This document shows, one piece after another, positions 1 to 9,614 of a stretch of DNA of 64,000 bases (positions are counted from its first letter, which is position 1; each line of letters begins with the position of its first letter). Both the position numbers and the translations under genes were made by a program. Source of the stretch: Corythucha ciliata (taxonomy: Eukaryota > Arthropoda > Insecta > Hemiptera > Tingidae); assembly GCA_038030265.1 (NCBI GenBank), contig CM075940.1:11594001-11658000 (forward strand). Direction: 5' to 3'. The notes beneath the pieces were generated by a model, which saw only the letters and a list, made by a program, of their open reading frames with translations, was not told the DNA's origin and ran no database searches.

Positions 1-31
1 TCCATGCTCATGGATGGAGGATCGTGAAAAG

Positions 32-67
32 TTGTAGGATATGGGGCTTTGGCCCCATATCCTACAA
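32..67. repeat. Perfect short hairpin
   Basis: Two 16-17 base arms (TTGTAGGATATGGGGC and its reverse complement) flank a loop of a few bases. It is too short to classify. It could be the tip of a palindromic MITE or a transposon end. Nothing coding is visible from here to about 590; the short open frames there look like chance. Confidence 0.7.
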
Positions 68-589
68 TTTTTATTCCATCCGTCTAGAAGAATAGAACAA
101 ATCAGGTGACCAGCAGTTTTTGTGACTAAATATTCGATTCTGCCTTCAATTCGGATTCGATTTGTATACTTCCGGGAACAATCCGTGCCGTGTGGTGACC
201 AAGGTTAAAAATAACGACCTCAGTGCTACTTTTGAGTCATTGAGTGCGTCAAGGTCGCCGCCAAGAAGCTCATTCTGCCAGAAAGGAGCTGGCCAAAAAC
301 GGCGGCATCGGAGGTGGAGCCGCGTAAACGGTTTGTCTTATACGGCTCGTTTATTCGGTTGTTAGATTCCCCGGGTCGAAACCCCCAAAGATATGCGATT
401 CCTTCCAATTTCAAATTGTTCGCCATTTTTGACTAACCCGCCGAGGGCTTTAGTAGGTGGTTTTCAGGTCCTTTTTAACCATCCTCCCATAAGGGGTCAT
501 CGGCAATAGCCTATCGAGGCCCATGTGAGCAGTTGTTTTCTCTGAGCAAGATTACGGGCAAGTCTACGTCTGAAATTAAGATGCCACGC

Positions 590-1010
590 TAATTTTTCGC
601 TGTTCTGCGGGCTATTACTCGGCTAATAACGTTTTGAAAAGCTCTAATATTCCCGGCTAAAATTGAGAAAAAGCTCTCATTCGTGGCTAAAATTGAGCAA
701 ATGCGTCAACTCGTGGTTTCTGATCTAACTTCCTGGCCAAAATTGGGGAAAAAACGCTGGTGTGTAGTTCCGGCAAATCCGGGACTAAAATTGAGAAAAG
801 CGCTAATTCATATTATTTAAAAGTTGGAAACATCGCTCATTCGCGGTAAAAATTGAGAAAAAACGTCAACAGCCAGCTAAAATTGAAATAAAAACACGCT
901 AACTCACGGCTAAAATTAAGGAAAAGCTCTAGTTCGCTGCTAAAATTGAGAAAAAGTGGTCATTAAGCGATCAAGTAAACAGCCATATTAGGGTTGAAAG
1001 AGCTACAGGC
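590..1010 (+). repeat. Degenerate minisatellite, family M1
   Basis: Degenerate tandem units of about 29-30 bases. The core reads CTAATTCGCGGCTAAAATTG followed by an A-rich linker. Units here are strongly diverged (for example 'ggctaaaattgagaaaaagc' at about 655-680). The same family recurs at 2640-3540, 15640-16720, 16930-18260, 33700-34150, 35130-36740, 37000-38030, 38260-39480, 40310-40900, 58420-59110 and 62200-64000. Confidence 0.8.
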
Positions 1011-1118
1011 ATAAAATTGTTTTTGGAAGCGCCAAATTGGCCGTTAAACATTGCCAAACCACGAAGTTTTATTTGTTGGAAGAACCAAGTCCTTTAATTT
1101 GGCAATTTGGGCAAGCAG

Positions 1119-1165
1119 AGAGGGACCTCGTAGAGATTTCCGCGCCGGGCCCCGATTGATGGAGT
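1119..1165. mobile_element. Terminal fragment of a minisatellite-carrying element
   Basis: The GC-rich block with 'gtagagatttccgcgccggg' and 'ccccgat' resembles blocks at 3551-3610 and 40923-40980. In each case the block lies just beyond an M1 array, so it probably marks the end of an element family. No element-encoded protein is visible. Confidence 0.45.
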
Positions 1166-1195
1166 GTGGAGGTCAACCACTGATCGTACTACTGC

Positions 1196-1275
1196 ATAAT
1201 TCACTATGGGCTGCGGCGGCTTCGTGTGAGCGTTCGTGGCGGAGCCCTCTTAGTACAGGCACGAAGTATGAAATG
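1196..1275 (+). mobile_element. Diverged SINE fragment
   Basis: This stretch aligns by eye with the middle of the SINE at 5007-5277. Shared words are 'cactat.gg.ctgc', 'ggcttcgtgtg.gcgtt', 'tagtac.gg' and 'gaagt'. The tRNA-like head and the LINE-like tail are not recognisable, so this is an old body fragment. It shows that the SINE is a multicopy family. Confidence 0.5.
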
Positions 1276-2640
1276 AGGGGAGAAAAGAGAGAGATAAAAA
1301 AACATTTATTTTCACTCTCTTTTCATCTCTTCTGGTTCAATTTGTCTTATCCCCCTCTCTCGCCTAAAAATGTTTCCAACATTTTGACGCCCAGGGCTAT
1401 AGCCCCGGTAGCCCCCCCCCCCTCAGGTTCGGCCCTGGCTACTATAGCCACAGACCATAGAAGAACGCGGTTCCAGGATCGACAGACTCCCACGAGACGA
1501 AAGGAAAGCTATAACGCTTTGCCTCCAGATATCAACCGCACCGTGCGTAAGCACGGCTAACGGAAACACATCGAGAAAGAGGTCGTCAACCTGTGAATGA
1601 ATGCGAAATCCAACCAGAACAAGCCGGGTCTCAAACTCGACGGCCTTTTAGGATGGAGGCGACAGCATGTATGCAACCTAATGAACGTGTCCGACTTCCT
1701 TGAAAGTTGAAATTACCGCCCCAGGTTGATCACTTCGCTGTTGGGGCCAACGAGACAAACTCTACGTCCTTACGCTGTGAAAAAGGTTCTCCGAAGCAAG
1801 CCCTAAAGCTTTTTGAGAAATTCGAGTAGGCTGAGCGACTGTGAATTTAGGAAAGCCCAACTCTCTCACCTATTTTATGCCTCGAACTAAATTTCAAGTG
1901 AATAAAGTATCAAACCCATAAGGTACTCACGCTACAGGTCATTTCTTGCAATTTTCACGACGATGTCACTCGATAAACACGAAACTCACAGGTTCAAATG
2001 CGAAAAATCTAGAACGAGGGCGACTAGACTTCACAAACGCTGGAAGAGACAGAGAATGGAAAAACAAAAGAAATCTGAACGCTTATCTACCACCTCCCAC
2101 CACCGTCATTGGAAACCAGATTCATCCAGTTTTGGGTAGGTTACACTGTTTAGTGGTTAGTATTAATTGCACGCCATTGTGAGGGTAGAGGACCACTTTC
2201 TATTAAAAATGCTTAATTATAGCTTCATTTGTATTGAAATCGCTTCTTAACAGCCTAGCACGTCGCGAGTGAGACCTACAAATCAGCGAAACGCTCGTAG
2301 AACGGAAATTTCGAGTGAGAGTACGAAGCAGACCGGCTGGTGAGTCTTGATTTGCATCACACTAGCATCTTCCGTACACTGTCTAGATAGTTTATTTTGC
2401 CCCTACTCGTTGATTTATCGCGTAATTATCACCAACTACCCTTTTCTGTCGTACTGCGAGGATCACAAAACTACAGGTTGCTGTCAGGGCCTCAGGGGGT
2501 TAGCAATAGCCCCTGTGGTCACAGGTGGGGGGGGGGCGTCGACCTCAGGGTACTAAATGTATTCGGGAACTGATGGTTCGTACTCAATTTAAAAAAACAG
2601 TCGACTCAGTGTCAGTTAAACATTTGATGATTTGAACCTT
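1276..2640. other. No gene seen; scattered repeats
   Basis: No convincing coding region. Two related GC-rich blocks with homopolymer runs occur at 1379-1450 ('agggctatagcc', C-run, 'ggccctgg') and 2484-2545 ('agggcctcaggg', G-run). They look like transposon ends. The short open frames here have no recognisable protein features. Confidence 0.5.
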
Positions 2641-2688
2641 TGAAAGTTTAAACGGAGAAAAAACGCAAATTCACGGCTAAGTTATATT

Positions 2689-2830
2689 CGCCTTGATCAT
2701 AATTCAGGCAGCGCTGTAGTTGGCCATTTAGGGAAACTGTTGTCGTGGGTAGTTTTCATTAGAAACATTTCATGAGCTAGTTCCCAAGTGGCCAACGACA
2801 GCGCTGTCCGAATTACGAAATGGGCGAATA
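2689..2830. mobile_element. MITE-like hairpin element
   Basis: Arms of about 45 bases at 2689-2739 and 2780-2830 are diverged inverted copies. Both contain GGCAGCGCTGT/GACAGCGCTGT and TTGGCCA followed by a GGGAA block. The loop is about 40 bases and there is no coding capacity. Host-sequence duplications are not clear because the flanks are minisatellite. Confidence 0.65.
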
Positions 2831-2882
2831 GAGAAAAAAAACGCTAATCCGTTGCGAAAATAATTCGCGGCTAACATTTGTG

Positions 2883-3022
2883 GCGTTTTCCATTTGCATA
2901 AAATTCTGATCCAGAGCAGTTTATTTCCACCCGTTTTTTCCATTAACGAATGTTTCAATTCAAAGAGGGTGGATAAAAAGAAACCGCTCCATGGTAGATT
3001 TTTATGCAAATGAAAACGCTAT
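2883..3022. mobile_element. MITE-like hairpin element
   Basis: Inverted arms of about 50 bases begin AGCGTTTTCATTTGCATAAA-like at both ends (2883 onward and, as reverse complement, ending at 3022). They contain a GGAGCGGTTT/CAGAGCAGTTT block and a CCACCC/GGGTGG inner end. A related single arm is at 19853-19915, which supports a dispersed family. Confidence 0.7.
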
Positions 3023-3547
3023 AAGATGAAGCGGTCATTCGCAGCTACAATTGAGATTGAGAAAACGCCAATTCGCAGTTTCTAGGCAACTCAGTGACTA
3101 AATTTGAGAATGAAAAGCGTTACTTCATTGCTGAAAGTGATAAAATCACTATTTGAGAGCTAAGTTGTAGAAAAAAGCGCTTATTCTCTGCGTAAATTGA
3201 TATTATAAGGCGACTGTCAGAAAAGTGAAGCAATTGAATCATCCCTTTCTCTACATAATTAGTTTATTGCTTGTGGACACATGTTTTAATGTCACTATTA
3301 AAAAGATTGCTTTCAAAAACTGTCGTCTCGCGTTTTCAAATAAAGTTTTTTAGATATATCGTGTCGGTTTTTAACAGCGAACACTTGTGGCTAAAATGGA
3401 GGGAAAGTGCTAATTCACGGCTGTATTCTTTGCTTGGCTAAAAATGATGAAACACGCTATATTTCGTGTCTAGAATTGAGAAAACTCTAAAAAGTTGTAT
3501 TTTAACGCTACGTAAAAATTGTACTCCTTGTTTATTTAGAGACATAA

Positions 3548-3612
3548 GAAGCCCCGCCGTAGAGATTCCCGCCACCAGCCCCGATAAGTGTATAGGCCCG
3601 TCACTGCGTCCT
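3548..3612. mobile_element. Terminal fragment of a minisatellite-carrying element
   Basis: The block contains 'gtagagattcccgcc', 'ccccgataagtgta' and ends in 'cccgtcactg'. Read in reverse it starts CAGTGACGGGC, like the block at 40923-40980, which in reverse reads ACTGGCGGACATAACACC. This looks like one terminal inverted repeat of an element that carries an M1 array. Confidence 0.5.
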
Positions 3613-3891
3613 GGCACGCATTAGGCAGCGAGCAGAAAGGCACTCTTCCACCTCCTACTTAGAAGCCTTAATTAATGGTTGACCATGAATATTTAGTGAA
3701 ATTTCTACTATGGAAAAAACTGATGAGAACTTTTTGCAAAATAAGTCAAAATCCCCCTTGAACTAAGACAGTGGGGCGCCAAACGCTTATTTTGCGGGGG
3801 GGGGGGCGCGTTTTCAACAAGCTACGCTACTGGTTTCCACTACGAATTTCCACTGATAACGTTTATTCTGGCTAATGCCTGGGAGCCAACT

Positions 3892-3990
3892 GTGAAAATT
3901 TTGCTTTGCAAAATTTTTTGAATTTTGCTTTGCAAATTTTTTGAATTTTGCTTTGCAAATTTTTTGAATTTTGCTTTGCAAATTAGTTTG
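3892..3990 (+). repeat. 23-base tandem repeat, about four copies
   Basis: Four consecutive near-identical units with core AATTTTGCTTTGCAAA separated by T-runs, period 23 bases. The frame is open on the minus strand, giving a repetitive lysine- and asparagine-rich peptide, but this is a by-product of the repeat. There are no unique spacers, so it is not CRISPR-like. Confidence 0.85.
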
Positions 3991-4485
3991 AAGCCTTTTT
4001 TTTATAAGGTTGACTTTGTTGCAATCTAGATCACATTTTTGGTTTTCCACCCCCTTGTCCATCAAACCCTAAGGGGCTAAACTAAATCCAATTCCTAGCA
4101 CGAGTACCTGGCCGGTGGGTATAGGGGACCAAATAGCGATATGACATTTCCAGATTTCCGATATGTTTTTAGTTTGGTTTGGGAAGGCTGACCAGACGTC
4201 CTGCTTTCCCCGGGCATGAACTACTTTTTATACAGCGCCCGGGCTCGTTTACCAGGTGTCCAGGGAGAGGCTAATTCTGAGAAAGCGTGCTAATGTGCTG
4301 CTCATAATGTGGGGTAAGCCCAGTGACAGATTTACGGGGTGGGTTTTGGGGGTTCAAACCCCCTTACGAAATTGGCGTCTACTTCCTACTAAAATTTGTG
4401 GACCGTTGAAGGGGGAGCGGCACAAAGGATTCCTATAACCCCCCCCTCCAATCTTCCTTCGTCGACAACGCAGCCAGCAGTAGTG

Positions 4486-4610
4486 TACCAATGTAGGGGC
4501 GAGGTATAGCAAAAAAAAAAATCACTAATTCGAGGCTAAAAATTGAGAAAAGCACTATAATTTGCGCCCAATAAGCGCTAATTTGCAGCTATAAAATTCC
4601 AGAACCTTCT
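4486..4610 (+). mobile_element. Truncated left end of element family C
   Basis: Starts 'cagtagtgtaccaatgtagg', close to the left ends of family C at 16872, 35072 and 61922. It leads into two or three M1 minisatellite units and then stops. The right end is missing. Confidence 0.6.
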
Positions 4611-4993
4611 GTTTCGAAACAACATTCTGATATGGGGAGAACTTGTCTGAGAAATGATTCTTTCATTTGCTTTTCTCGTACCAAGAAATCATTTGGACGC
4701 AGTTTATCGGGGGAGAGTGTGACACAGACCGAACTTATGCCGAAAACCAGTTTTTTCAACCTTTCTGAGATTGATTACTACGAATATGAAATCGTTTTCA
4801 CTAACACCACGAAAACATGGAAGTAAAACTCCCATGTTCTCATGGAAAAAGAAACTCTGGGTTGTCGAACAACGCTTGTTTCAAGTGTCCACTCTCCCAT
4901 AGACCGTAGTGATTCTTGAGAGTATCGAGCGGGAGGGGGCAGGTATTACCAATTCACAGGGATCCGATAACTTTTAAGTTCAACTGTAACTGT

Positions 4994-5290
4994 ACGCACC
5001 GCTCCAGCGCGCCTCGATGGTGTAATGGATACAATGCTCGCTTCACAACCCAGCGGGCCTGGGTTCGAATCCAGCCATTGCCCATTACACTATAAGGCTG
5101 CACTCGGCTTCGTGTGGGCGTTCCCGGCGGTGTGCGTTCAACAAACCGCGCACCGACCGAAACGCCCGCGTAGTACGGGTGTGAAGTGCACAGTTAGATC
5201 TGGGTATGGCGTAGGAGCCCAAGTGAGGCTTAGGCGCCTGCCGGGTTCAAAGCCCGGCGCCCCCGACAAAAAAAAAAACGCACCGCTCCA
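4994..5290 (+). mobile_element. tRNA-derived SINE with 13-base target duplication
   Basis: The SINE body is 5007-5277, flanked by the perfect direct repeat ACGCACCGCTCCA (4994-5006 and 5278-5290). The head carries pol III promoter boxes: A-box-like TGGTGTAATGG (5018-5028) and B-box GGTTCGAATCC (5062-5072). The anticodon arm and acceptor stem do not pair, so it is not a tRNA gene. The tail from about 5212 (GGGTATGGCGTAGG, then GCCCAA and a GC-rich stem) matches the 3' end of the LINE at 13218-13290 and ends in an A-run. Known LINE/SINE pairs work this way: the SINE tail recruits the LINE reverse transcriptase. Pol III transcription and LINE dependence are inferred here. Confidence 0.9.
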
Positions 5291-5299
5291 TTCCATAGG

Positions 5300-6385
5300 C
5301 ATCTCTTCCTAGCTCCTTACGTTAGAATAAGAGAGACAGAACAAGAGACTTTCTCCGAGTCAAATGAGTACTAAAATTTCAACAATCGCGGTCGAATATT
5401 TCTCCTTCGTCCGGACCTATCCTTCACAACTAAAGAAAAACAAAAATAAAAGAATGACATTTATTGCCACGTGAAAATTACAACAAAACTTTCAATTAGT
5501 TAATATCTAGAGCTAGATGAGCTTCTTTAAAAGCTTTCAAGCTATTTGATTCGTCTAAGGTTGTGATAGGGTGGGGGTGGGAATTCTTAGTAGCCGAAAT
5601 AAGCACTAAGCCTCGCGGAGACCAATCGGATCGGAGAATTTTAGGTGAAACCACCTACATTGCATCCGCATTTGGAGCTTTGTTGCATTAGCTATGGGAA
5701 TAAATCCGATGTAAGGCTAAAGCCCAAGGTTCCCCCTTGGTAAACACAAGAGGCAACAATACAGCGCCTTTTTTTATTCATTTAAGGGAAAACAAGAATA
5801 CATTATTAAAATTTACATAATGGGGTGGGTGACATGGCAATTGACAATATTACTCATTGCTTAAAAAAAAAATCATTGCTTCAGTGTAAAATAAGTCAAC
5901 GTCGATGAACATACAACTTGGCATCATTGTAGTCGTTGGCTGATGTTGTAGATGTTGTATCACGAAAAATGGAGGTGGCCCTTGTTTCAGCGACTTTTTT
6001 CGGAAGCATATAATTTAGTAATACAAGGTCTTTTTGTTAGGCCTGAACGCACGCCAAAATCAATGGCAATTATTATTCTTGAGTCGCCCAAGAAGTGAAA
6101 CAAAACGAACCCACCATTGGGGACAATATTGAGAGTAGGCAGGCTTTACTCATTTATTCTACCAACCCCCAAAAAGCCAATGTCATCTTGGCGCGCCATG
6201 CAATAGTAATATGCGGTACATAATTCGAAAACTAATACGAGTATGAATTCACTTTTTCCATTCTTAAGTTAAATTGTGTTTGTGCCTTGTAGCAAAATGT
6301 AATTATTTTTCAACTTTAAGGAACCAAACGTCAAGGAAATATAACGAGGAAGGTTAAAAGTTAAAAATTTAAATAAATACGGTCA
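5300..6385. other. Intergenic, no gene seen
   Basis: AT-rich sequence downstream of the SERF gene. It contains a T-rich TTTTTTTATTC at about 5768 that, read on the minus strand, would supply an AATAAA signal well downstream of the SERF stop. No coding region, RNA gene or repeat could be supported. Confidence 0.5.
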
Positions 6386-7808
6386 TCATGTAGCCACAGC
6401 GCTGCCTTCTCTGACCATAGCTTTCCTTTGTTTTTCTCTCATCAATTCGGCATCCCTGAAAATCATGAACCGTACATTTTACAGAACTAACGTCATAAAA
6501 AAAAGCAATACCTTTGTTTGCGCTGCTCTAATGTCATTCCTTTATTGGAAGTCTTGTCATGTTGACCTTTTTTCCTTGCAATTTCCGCTTGACGCCTCTG
6601 GTTCTTCTCCCTGGCCAGTTCTCTTTGATTGCCTCCTAGATAAAAAAAAAGTAATCTTTCAAGTACATAATTTATTGCTTGCGATCTATCTTGATCTAAA
6701 AAACAATGTGTCAAAAACAAGTCTGACATGTCGACAACGTTCTCCCATGTTTGAAGACGGGGCGAGCAATAGAGGTGATGACGGACAAACTAACGAGAAG
6801 GAGGAGGAGAAGCGAGCTAATTGAAAACTGTGAAGATGTGAGTGAAACCATCGAGTTTGAACATGCCAATTCCAGGCGTTCGAGATTGCGTAATACAAAA
6901 ATCTCTCCCAAGCTTCCTTATAACAAGGGTCTCCTGGTGCGGGCGAGTAAAAAAGAGTGCCTCCCCTCACCCCCATTTGGTTCTCATTTATCCTCCCGAA
7001 AGACAAAAAATTGTGCCAAAAGGTTTTATATTACAGGGATCTATCAATTTATCCTTGTTATCAGTCTGGGAGTGGAAGTAGGGGAAGGAATAAGAGCTAA
7101 AAACTAGGAAAGGACAGGGAGAGATGTCAAGTAAAATTGTGTAATAACTCACTCACTTAAATGGCTCGAGGCCCGTAAATAACCCAATTTTGGGGCTAAA
7201 CCATAACACCCAGCCCTTCTCTCCTAAAATTGCATGAATAAAGGAGGGCGAGTGATAAGACTATCAACAACAAAAGCTAGTTAATGGATGAAGATCCATT
7301 GACTTGAGGGGTATCAAGTCAAGAAGCTGTGCCACTAATTTTTAGCACAGGATTGATAATTTTCAAAATTATTCAGGCCGTTAATTTATGGCCGACAGGC
7401 AGGAAGGATTTATCAGTTAAATGCTTATGTAGTAGACAAGGAATGAGAACGCCTAAAAAAAAAGAAAAATAGGGAGGAAAATATGCTTGACGATGGAGAT
7501 AATTCCCTCCCAGGCAATCATTCGATAAAGACACGAACCACTTGCCCACCTACAGAGATAAAAAGCAGCCAAGCTTTTCAATCGAATGCTTCTTTTTTAT
7601 TCATTTTGACATAAACTAAGGAATTAAAATTTTACGGTGTAGGAATCGACTGAAGTAGGAGAGGAAAGCAAGAACGATCGAGAAGGTAGAGAAAATAAGA
7701 CAGTGCGTTTCCTGGTTTGTGCGCGCTACTCGTGTTTCGCGCAAAGTCAATTAAGCCAATTACACTTAATTCGAAAACTCAGAATACTTACTCGTCATGT
7801 TCTAGATG
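6386..7808 (-). CDS. SERF-type small EDRK-rich factor
   Basis: Three exons on the minus strand: 7802-7808 (ATG ACG A), 6512-6635 and 6386-6455. All introns are GT-AG (7801-6636, about 1.17 kb; 6511-6456, 56 bases). The product is 66 residues. It starts MTRGNQRELAREKNQ, continues with a lysine/arginine/glutamine-rich middle (KKGQHDKT, LEQRKQRDAE) and ends with a second basic stretch. This is the 4F5/SERF pattern and usual length. Known family role: a small, charged, mostly disordered protein that binds aggregation-prone proteins and RNA; animal and yeast members promote amyloid formation. The start is fixed by the seven-base first exon, which restores the family's invariant MTRG. Its length was inferred from splice sites; the remaining exons are certain. 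Confidence 0.92.
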
Positions 7809-8242
7809 AAGAAAATGAGATGACCCGAGAAAAGAAATACAGTTTTTTTTTATTAGAGAAGTTTGAATGCTGGGGGAGCAGCGGTCCTCCTCACAAACAC
7901 TTGACGATTTCTCTTTCAAATCGACGAGATTGCCCCGGCGTCTCAGGTCCAAACAACAAAAACCATTGGCTCGTTCGAACCACAGTTGAGGACGAAAAAC
8001 GGAAATTGAAAACGAAATAAATAAAAAAAATAAATAAATAAAAAAAAAGGAAAACAACAACCAAGCACAGAAACGCCTGAACGGCCCACCTCTCACGGTG
8101 AGAAAATCTAAACTGAAACTAAAACACGGAATCCTTCTCCAGGATTTAATATAGACTATGACGTCATGTGGCAGTGCTGCCAACTAAACAACACGAGTTC
8201 TGTGACTTTTATTATTGTTCCTTTTTTGTTGTTATTCTGTTA
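7809..8242. promoter_or_regulatory. Upstream region of SERF gene, no motif assigned
   Basis: This stretch lies directly upstream of the SERF ATG and should hold its 5' UTR and promoter. I see an A/T-rich block at 8018-8050 but no TATA box or initiator I would commit to. The open frames on either strand look accidental. Confidence 0.3.
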
Positions 8243-8840
8243 TGTTTTGCCCAATTTTCGCCCTCGCCACTCGCCAATGGACCACCAAACTCCTCCTTGA
8301 CAATTTATCTTACTTTTTGATTATGAAAGGGCGGGTGAAGTGTGAAGTAGCTTTTAGGACGCACCCTCATAAACAGTTTGAATGGGGGAGGGGAACTAAT
8401 CCTCAGTGGCGGAATCAGAGAAGGGGAAATGAAACGTTAATATTCATGAGGTCGGGCGTAATTTCCATCTGATTTTTCAACAAATGAAAAATTGCTATTC
8501 GTTTGCTATTCGTTCAGCTTAGAAACCTTTCTCAAAACCGACAATTTCTCCCCCTCCCCCATTACAGCATCATTTACGGTAAAAATTAAATGTATTTTTC
8601 AGAACAAGGAACTTGACATGGAAACGAACAATTAGTTCTTGTAGTTATAAACACATCAAATTATTTGGCGCATAATTCGCGGAACCGACTAATAGGTATA
8701 GGCCAAGCCAAAAGCCAAGGTTGTAATGAACCAATCAAAGAAAGTGAAGTTTACATATACATTATATTGTCTATCGAAGAAAAAATAATAAATTAATACA
8801 GCTTTTGGCTTGCCACTGCCACCTATATCATGATTTCTAC
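8243..8840 (+). mobile_element. Interspersed repeat family A, copy 1 (left part)
   Basis: Nearly identical to 34196-34803: both begin near 'cactcgccaatggaccacc' and run through 'gggcgggtgaagtgtgaag' and 'gacatggaaacgaacaatta'. Copy 1 is interrupted at 8840 by the fold-back element and resumes at 14606. The 135 bases at 8705-8840 appear again, in the same orientation, at 14606-14740. No protein is encoded. Confidence 0.8.
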
Positions 8841-9070
8841 AGGGTGGTCGGTTTTGAGATGCAAAAAAAAAATTGGGTAATAATACACCAAAAATGGGAT
8901 AAAAAAGTCCTATTCGGACAGTGGCCTATCTCTTTTTGTTTTCGAGTAATAATTTTTTTAGTGATTTTTAGGCGCAACTGTATTTTTCGCCGAAAAACTG
9001 TTATTTCTCAGCTTCTACCTCACGTTTTTCCAAAAGTGATGGCAGTTTCGTAATCTACGGACAATTTTCT

Positions 9071-9083
9071 ACGGCATGAACGC
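9071..9083 (+). repeat. Left target-site duplication of the LINE
   Basis: ACGGCATGAACGC at 9071-9083 is repeated exactly at 13318-13330, flanking the LINE. The right arm of the fold-back element contains the uninterrupted version of this site in reverse, which confirms the boundaries. Confidence 0.93.
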
Positions 9084-9614
9084 TACGGTACGCTAAGGGA
9101 CGGGGTGGGGGTACATGGATGGGCGATTTACCGGCTTTCGGAACTGCCGATTCCGAAGCGAATCCGGGGAGTCCTTACCGGTTTCGGATTGAGACAGGAT
9201 GAGCTCCTGCCATGTATGGCAGTAGTGAATCCAGATCTCGCGTTTCAATTTGAGAAGTGGAGTATTGTTAGTTTTGAGACCGATCAGGTGGGGTTGAAAA
9301 CGGTGGTGACAATCGAGGTCCCGAAAGAAGACGCGGAAGAGGTGAAAAGGGTAGGCTACTTGGGGGTGGAACTGACCCGGGTTAAGTTCTGGGTACTTAA
9401 AAGCCCGTGGCTGGGGGATGAAACCGATGAGGAGGAAACCGCGATGGAGGTAGAGGAGGGGATAGCAGCTCAGAGACAGCAGCCGGGGGGGAGTGGGTTG
9501 GGCGCCACAACAACAACAACTGCAACAGGCCGGCGCCCACCGTTTGGTAGAACTTTGGAGGAGGTGGAGGAAGATCTGCTCCGGTCCCCCAAAAAGGGGG
9601 GGGGAGGTAAGTGA
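9084..9614 (+). CDS. LINE ORF1 protein, 5'-truncated (DUF4780-like)
   Basis: The frame is open from the insertion junction (no stop, no ATG start) to TGA at 9612-9614, about 176 codons. The N-terminal part has the look of the DUF4780 region found in ORF1 of I/LOA-type elements: 'KWSIVSFETDQ', then 'TVVTIEVPKEDAEEV' and 'VELTRVKFWV'. An acidic stretch (DETDEEE) and a Q/G/T-rich low-complexity tail ending in a glycine run follow. No CCHC knuckles are visible in what remains. Family role: nucleic-acid-binding partner of ORF2 in the RNP. The DUF4780 call is from pattern memory and is moderate. Only a full-length copy would show the start. Confidence 0.75.
   Translation, partial: YGTLRDGVGVHGWAIYRLSELPIPKRIRGVLTGFGLRQDELLPCMAVVNPDLAFQFEKWSIVSFETDQVGLKTVVTIEVPKEDAEEVKRVGYLGVELTRVKFWVLKSPWLGDETDEEETAMEVEEGIAAQRQQPGGSGLGATTTTTATGRRPPFGRTLEEVEEDLLRSPKKGGGGK

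Larger units (their letters stand above)
2640..3540 (+). repeat. Minisatellite M1 array with two embedded hairpin MITEs
   Basis: M1 units ('gctaattcacggctaaaattg'-like words) occur at 2655-2690, 2840-2880 and 3030-3500. They are interrupted by two inverted-repeat elements at 2689-2830 and 2883-3022, listed separately. The array ends near the GC-rich block at 3551-3610. Confidence 0.75.

Noticed and set aside
1051..1560. 169-codon open frame
   Set aside because: It crosses a minisatellite edge, a transposon-end block and a SINE fragment, so it is a patchwork of repeats.
3892..3990. Short regularly spaced repeats that resemble a CRISPR array
   Set aside because: Units are directly tandem (23 bases) with no unique spacers, and the surroundings are eukaryotic.
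5012..5084. Functional tRNA gene (Val-like)
   Set aside because: A and B boxes are present but the acceptor and anticodon stems do not pair; the head belongs to the SINE.
7788..8183. Minus-strand open frame with a hydrophobic stretch upstream of SERF, possible membrane protein
   Set aside because: The hydrophobic stretch comes from an A/T homopolymer-rich region, there is no recognised domain, and the frame overlaps the SERF 5' exon.
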